Source: Hanleya hanleyi
Taxonomy: Eukaryota > Mollusca > Polyplacophora > Lepidopleurida > Hanleyidae
Assembly: GCA_036873755.1 (NCBI GenBank)
Contig: JAVTVY010020514.1
Span: 1-64,000 of the forward strand
Direction: 5' to 3'
Length of the DNA stretch: 64,000 bases
Positions 58,431 to 64,000 of the stretch are shown here, piece after piece. Position numbers and translations under genes: made by a program. The notes under the pieces are model-generated. The model was not told the origin of the DNA and did not search any database. It was given only the letters and a program-made list of their open reading frames with translations. How positions within the stretch are numbered: position 1 is the stretch's first letter; every line of letters starts with the position of its first letter.

Positions 58431-60609
58431 ACGCTCTTCTAAACGTCTGTCTTGAGATTCTATGCATGCGACACGTTCATGTCTTGGCATTAGAGTGTGA
58501 TATTTATCACAAAATTTGGAAACTGGAAACGGACGACATCGATAGTCTTGCTGGGCCAGTTACAGAGCTACAATGAACCAAAACTACTAGTCGAAATTCC
58601 ACACGCCATATCCGGTTCCGTTCAAAATATGATTATATTTTGGTGGTCTCTCTTTCACAAAATCCTTCCATTTCTATGAAGATATAGATCCGCATGTGAT
58701 GTATAATCTAGACTATGGTGGATTTGTAGTTCAATGCGAATTTAGCTCTATCAACAAGAAAATATTCCCAAAAACTTAATGGATTCCGACATTGGTATAT
58801 CGGTTGATCGGTTGTCTTCAATATCCATATGATTAATAAATTAAGGCGGCTAACGCAAACCTGATGATGCATAGTAGTATAGAGAGTAGAGAATCTCAGG
58901 TGGATATACAGTTCTGAGCGGTATATGCGCTTTTGTGTCTATCTTCTTTGAAGTATCCACATCTGGGACTATATATTAACCCTACCCGTATAAATTCATT
59001 ATCCGAATGTTCCTGAGTAGCTGCTCAACCTATAACTCTTTTAACGTGGAGGAATGAGGCTTGGTATTACGAGTATCTATGTGGATAGATATGATGTTTT
59101 GTTCATATTAAGTGTACGGTACAATTTTATCGATATGATTAGTCAGAAGAGAAATGCCTCTTGCTTTGTCTTGTGAAATGGAAATCTTGTGAAAATCATT
59201 CATAATTCATAATTCATTCTTCATAATCATTCAACAGCGTAAGTTGTTGAGCAAATTGTCATGGTCAATACCTTATCTAAAATTTGGAGATGGTGATATT
59301 GACTACCAGTCAATGTCAACAATCTCCAGTGGTTGTTTTTGGTACAAATGCATTTGTGGCGCCATCATTGATAGCCAGTAAGAAAGTGGGCTATGTCAGG
59401 GTAAGCTTCGACAACACGACTATATCTGACAACCATCTTTTCCATTGGGAGCGCAACTGCTACATCCAGGTTGTGGGTGCAACATTAACTTAATAATATA
59501 ATCGTTTCAGTCCGGCCTGCCCCTATACTAATTGTGATTTCGTGGTGCCGCTTGAGCGCCAGCGATTTCAGTACCTGTAACTTGTTTGCAAGATTGGCCA
59601 CTTACGTTGTGATATTGGTTGCCACTATCAATACAAGTGATGCCAGGGCACGCTGAGTCAGCACAAATGACAAGAGTCCCTTTGTAGAAATAGACAAACT
59701 TCTGTGCTGTACTCCACGTAAACATTTTTAATGCACAAGCTTTTGACTCTCATTACGGAGCCTTTACCAAGTGATCTGTTGATTTCATAAAATTGCCGTT
59801 TCCATGGATGATCGAATGTTATATTGAGATATACACAATAGTGGTTTTAATTGTTCAAATTATATATATATATATTATGAGTCTAAAACAGTATGAGAGT
59901 CCCTTTGCAATTTACCTTAAACTGAGGCGTTCGCCTCCTGGGTGTTTCGACTTCCATAGACGTGCAGTTTTACTGTGCACTCATTGAGCGGTAAAATGCT
60001 CTTAATTATATATTGGTGGTATAGCAGCCCTATATTTACCGTAACTTGAATCTCGAGAGAAATGGTGACGACTATTAATACAGAAATAGCAAGATTTGTT
60101 GGAAATAGTGACAAAGTACCTTCCAATTACGCTGATGTGTAAGAATTAGGGACTATAGCTTAGAATAATATCGGTAATGCATAGATTAACTGGGAGTTGT
60201 TAAATTTTGAAATGACTAGTTAAGAGATTTATTTGGTGGATCACACTAAAAGTGTAATCAACACTTGTGTACATGGAAACTGTCAATATAGCACGATATA
60301 TGGCCCAACCAGCATTACAGGAGAGGCATGTGACGCTGTTGTATACCAATCGTTCGTTAGCTTATCGAATTATCTAACCACTTCACGATGCTATCCATCT
60401 ATTTGAAGCTATGTAATATAAATATGGCAGTCAAGGGTGCGGTGGAATTCCAGCAACTGATGGAGTGTTTTTACTCTCTCCAGTAAAAGTTATGGTGAAC
60501 TGAGTCCTCCGAAATATTCATTGAGATTTGGGAGGTCTGTGGAGATGGAACTGTGTCCGATCAGTACAGGGTCCTTCAGACCAACTGTCGTGTTGAATTG
60601 GGGTTCTTT
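58431..60609. repeat. Old subunit repeat, second copy in unit 2
   Basis: Twin of 27,840-30,039, with decayed RT at 58,600-58,980 and an (AT)n run near 59,862-59,876. Unit 2 lacks about 100 bp near 58,635-58,740 that unit 1 keeps. No gene recognised. Confidence 0.6.
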
Positions 60610-60830
60610 CTCTGCTGGTGTTGTCTCTAATCTGTCCATAATTGAAACTTTCTCTGTTGGTTTTGTCTCTTACTTGTCAATTATTGGGACTTCCTCTGTT
60701 GGTGTTGTCTCTAATCTGTCCATTATTGGGACTTCATCTGTTGATGTTGTCTCTAATCTGTCCATTATTGGGACTTCCTCTGTTGGTCTTGTCTCTAATC
60801 TGTCCATTATTGTGACTTTTCGCGTTGAAC
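60610..60830. repeat. 42-bp minisatellite, about five copies, unit 2
   Basis: Same unit as 1-960 and 30,040-30,262. Confidence 0.9.
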
Positions 60831-62117
60831 TTGTATCAGATATGAAACTACCCAGCTAGCCAATGAATTGATAATCTAACCATGGTAGGCAATATAGCCT
60901 ACCGATTCTGTCTTAACTGAAATAATGAAATGGGAAGCATGAGGAAAATTTTAAAATATGACTGGCTCTCAGATTGGCTCATAAATTCAATTAGCTGGAG
61001 TAGATAAACCATCATTTTAATTTGATCACCACCCACATTTAGAAACGAACGTTGGCCCATAGAGACTCCAATAACTGGTCTGTACTTTTAAGCATTGGTC
61101 TTGGATGAGTGGGTAGAGGATCTATCTTGACGAGTAGATAGACTATTTCAGAGGAATCGGTTTCCTCCGACTAGAATCAAAGGGCCACTGTTCATCCAAT
61201 AATAGTGTTTCATGGTGTTGCTAAACCTGTGTTTTTCTGCCTTCTGACGTTGACCCATAGAGACTCGATAAACTGGTTTGTGCTTTGAAGCATTGGTCTT
61301 GGATGAGTGGGTAGAGGAGCTATGTTGATGATACTATTTCAGAGGAATCGGTTTCCTCCGACTAGAATCATAAGGCCACTGTTCATCCAATAATGCAATA
61401 TTTTGATTGCCCAGTGTCCCATAGTGTTGCTAAACCTGTACTTTTATGCCTACTGACTTCATGTATTTGCTTAGTGGGTTTTGGACAACCATGCAAGCCT
61501 TAAAGTACATTTGCAGAATTTGTTGTCCGTACAGCAAAGGCTTCTTTGATGTTATTAATGAACTGAGACAGTCAATGACATTCTGATGCTGAAGAGTACT
61601 ACAGAGAGTAACGAAACCCCAGGTGGATAGTTCGCGACAGGTATGCTTTTGTGTCAATCTTCTGTGAGAATTTTTAGCTATCCACATCTGGAACTATATA
61701 TTATTTACATATAAATATGATATTATTTGGAGCTGTCGCTAACAATGAGAGCATATCAGTAGACCAACCAGTCGATGTCTCCGATATTCGGCGATCTTCA
61801 TTGGCTGCTCTTGCTACATTGGCCATACGGCTTGAATATCAAGAGAAATAGTAATGACCATCAGCACAAAAAAAACAGGATTTGCTGGAAATAGTGATAA
61901 ATTGCCCCGTCCTTACGGGATTTGGAGTCATTCATAATAGAACTGTGTCCGAACAGTTCATTGCCCTCTAAACTCAGCCGTCCTCTGTAATTTAGCCCTT
62001 TCTCTAGTGCTCTTTGAATTTGTTCAGTGTTACTTCCGCTGTTGTGATTTCAAACTGTCTAATGATATTTGAGGACATTTCGCGGTGAAACTAAGTTCGT
62101 CGAAGTGCTGAATCACC
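60831..62117. repeat. End of 20-kb unit 2, with decayed RT
   Basis: Twin of 30,263-31,553, including the minus-strand RT remnant at 61,687-61,430 with the same motif-A aspartate-to-glycine change. Confidence 0.72.
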
Positions 62118-63421
62118 AGTTTCTGGTCCGTCATTCATAATTCAGCTGTCGTTCATTAAAGAATATCCGCGTCCATAATCCAAAGACCTATTCCATATTT
62201 CATGCAACAATATTAGCACTAAATTCAAAAATACAATCATAGTATCCATAAACATAGGCTAGTTTTCTGCAAGAGAGAAGCGGTCAACAATTTTCAATGA
62301 TGCCGGCAAGGCATGACGATGTTCCAAAAATATCAAATCCGTATCGTTGATCAGTATTCTTAATCCATAATATTCGTTGTAAAGTTTTCATCTGGAGAAT
62401 GATGCATCTCAGTCACGCTTTGATTGTGACTGTTCATTTGAGTACCATGAGGATCCTGAAGTACATGGGTTCATACGGTCCCTAGCCCCGGGTTAAGCGG
62501 AATTAGACACAAGTTACGAAACGTAACGCCATAGATCTTGCACGCTACGCTCGTATTTTGCTATCAGCATGCATATGTATCGCCAAATTTGAAAAACTTT
62601 GAGTGGAGGCGCTTGGTGGCGTAGCCCTGTTTTATAAGTTTCTGCAACAATGTTTTGTGACGTTGATTAAAATCGTCACATTTAACACAGGATCTAGCAA
62701 ATGCTACTAGGCGTGATATGTATACGCCATATGCAGGTCCCACTGGAATATTACTGTCCAGAAAGGGATAGTTTACGATGTCGAAATTGTAATCATCTCT
62801 TTTGTCATACAGTCGACGAGAGAGAAGGCCCGCTTCATTTTTATAGAGATATAGGTCTAAATAAGATGTGCCTGTAGGGCTATCTGTAGTTTCCTTCAAA
62901 TCCAGTGAAGGTGGATATATATCCTTCACTGCGTCATTTATATAGCGATTATCCACAGCGAGAAGATCGTCTATATAGCGTTTGGTGAATGAGAAGGAAC
63001 GGGCTTTGAATGGATCGGTTTTTGAAAGCGCCTGCATATAGTCATATTCATAAGAGAACAGATATAGGTCAGCCAGTAGGGGTGCACAATTTGTACCCAT
63101 TGGAATACCTATATGCTTTTGATATATTGTGTTGACAAATTTCACGTTTATTTTGTTAAATAAATCTTCCAGAGTAAATGCAGTTTGAGAGTAAGTAGAC
63201 GTAATTGATGACGATATGTTTACACTCAATTCTTCAACCAGCACCTGGTAATAGTAATATTTACATATGAATAGTATATTATTTGGAGCTTTGTCTGCTG
63301 GGAATATGACGAATTTACTCTGGAGATTTGCTAGAACTTCTTGCGAATTGGGGCTTCTCAGTACTTGTTTTGCTCGGGGAAGGGTACTTCTGTCAATATG
63401 GCGGATGGTTTCAACGATCAT
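62118..63421 (-). pseudogene. Penelope-like copy G with in-frame RT deletion
   Basis: A 285-codon frame (63,421-62,564) joins the RT N-terminus (TAFTLEDLFN) directly to NVKFVNTIYQKHIGIPMG, removing about 180 codons that include motif A. Motifs B and C (YIDDLLAVDNRYIND) remain. The frame stays open, but the catalytic site is incomplete. Tail at 62,118-62,560. Confidence 0.87.
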
Positions 63422-63768
63422 TCATGGGATGTTTCTTTGTTTATAGAGTTGCTTGAATTTCTCATTAATAATATCTATGTGAAATTTGGCAACACAATAT
63501 ATCAGCAGCATATAGGTATTCCAATGGGCACTAATTGTGTACCCCTGTTGGCTGACCTGTATCTGTTCTCTTATGAATATGACTATATGCAGGCGCTTTC
63601 AAAAATCGATCCATTCAAAGCCCGTTCCTTCTCATTCACCAACCGCTATATAGACGATCTTCTCGCTGTGGATAATCGCTATATAAATGACGCAGTGAAG
63701 GATATATATCCACCTTCACTGGATTTGAAGGAAACTACAGATAACCCTACAGGCACAGCATATTTAGA
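63422..63768 (+). pseudogene. Inverted Penelope-like RT fragment
   Basis: Plus-strand RT (HIGIPMGTNCVPLLADLYLF, NRYIDDLLAVDNRYIND, up to GTAYLD), head-to-head with copy G. It ends abruptly where a minus-strand tail begins. Confidence 0.85.
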
Positions 63769-63889
63769 CAATCATAGTATACATAAACGTAGGCTTGTTT
63801 CCTGCAACAGAGAAGCGATCAACAGTTTTCAATGATGCCGGCAAGACATCATGATGTTCCAAAAATATCAAATCCGTATCGCTGACCAG
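63769..63889 (-). mobile_element. Penelope-like tail fragment next to a LINE
   Basis: Tail landmarks from CAATCATAGTATAC to CGCTGACCAG, the same junction as at 34,441-34,450. Confidence 0.8.
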
Positions 63890-64000
63890 ATTATCTCGAA
63901 TCAAGACACTCTTCGTGATATCATGAATGATTACTATATAAATACTGCTAAGGATATCAAGTCTGGCGCAGTCAGAAACAATGCTCATCCCAGTGTTCAA
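63890..64000 (+). mobile_element. Start of a second LINE copy (cut by window edge)
   Basis: ATTATCTCGAATCAAGACAC and the following 90 bases match 34,451-34,563 almost exactly. Confidence 0.85.

Overview
The window is eukaryotic repeat-rich DNA: AT-rich, with no recognisable host gene, and built from layers of transposable elements in many states of decay. The content (Penelope-like retroelements with a GIY-YIG domain, a CR1/Jockey-type LINE, and a GTGAGTGAGTGAGTG-headed insertion) suggests a marine invertebrate, possibly a gastropod mollusc. That taxonomic guess is weak and partly from memory.

Large-scale layout. The backbone is a tandem array of units of about 20 kb. One unit spans about 2,103-31,553 (with a 9.06-kb later insertion at 5,279-14,340). 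A second, highly similar unit spans about 42,603-62,118. The end of a third lies at 1-2,103. Inside each unit are older, more diverged repeats (for example 19.1-21.3 kb resembles 27.9-31.0 kb, and 3.2-4.1 kb resembles 25.1-26.0 kb), so the array is hierarchical. Between the units, at 31,553-42,603, is an 11-kb island of nested Penelope-like elements and one LINE. A similar island starts at 62,118 and runs off the window. The unit junction at 2,103 lacks this island and serves as an empty site.

Most notable object. Positions 5,285-14,334 are a self-contained 9,050-bp element with terminal inverted repeats of roughly 500-600 bp, AG...CT termini and a 6-bp ACTAAG target-site duplication. It interrupts a Penelope-like element, and the uninterrupted paralogue at about 46,330-46,360 gives the empty site. 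It encodes a 503-aa ATPase with Walker A/B motifs resembling the DNA-packaging ATPases of Polinton/Maverick/adintovirus-type elements, here with an N-terminal C2H2 zinc finger. It also encodes a 273-aa protein with a Cys/His cluster, a 131-aa acidic-tailed protein, a small basic protein and other small or broken genes. Genes of the left half point right and genes of the right half point left, so transcription converges near 10 kb. TATA boxes sit in 107-bp subterminal repeats in both inverted repeats. I see no readable DNA polymerase B, integrase, protease or capsid gene, so it is either a non-autonomous derivative of a Polinton-like element or a small lineage of its own.

The Penelope-like copies all run GIY-YIG, then a CDC-containing linker, then RT, which is the permuted (Naiad/Chlamys-type) order. 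Most are frameshifted and truncated. No tRNA, rRNA or CRISPR was seen.
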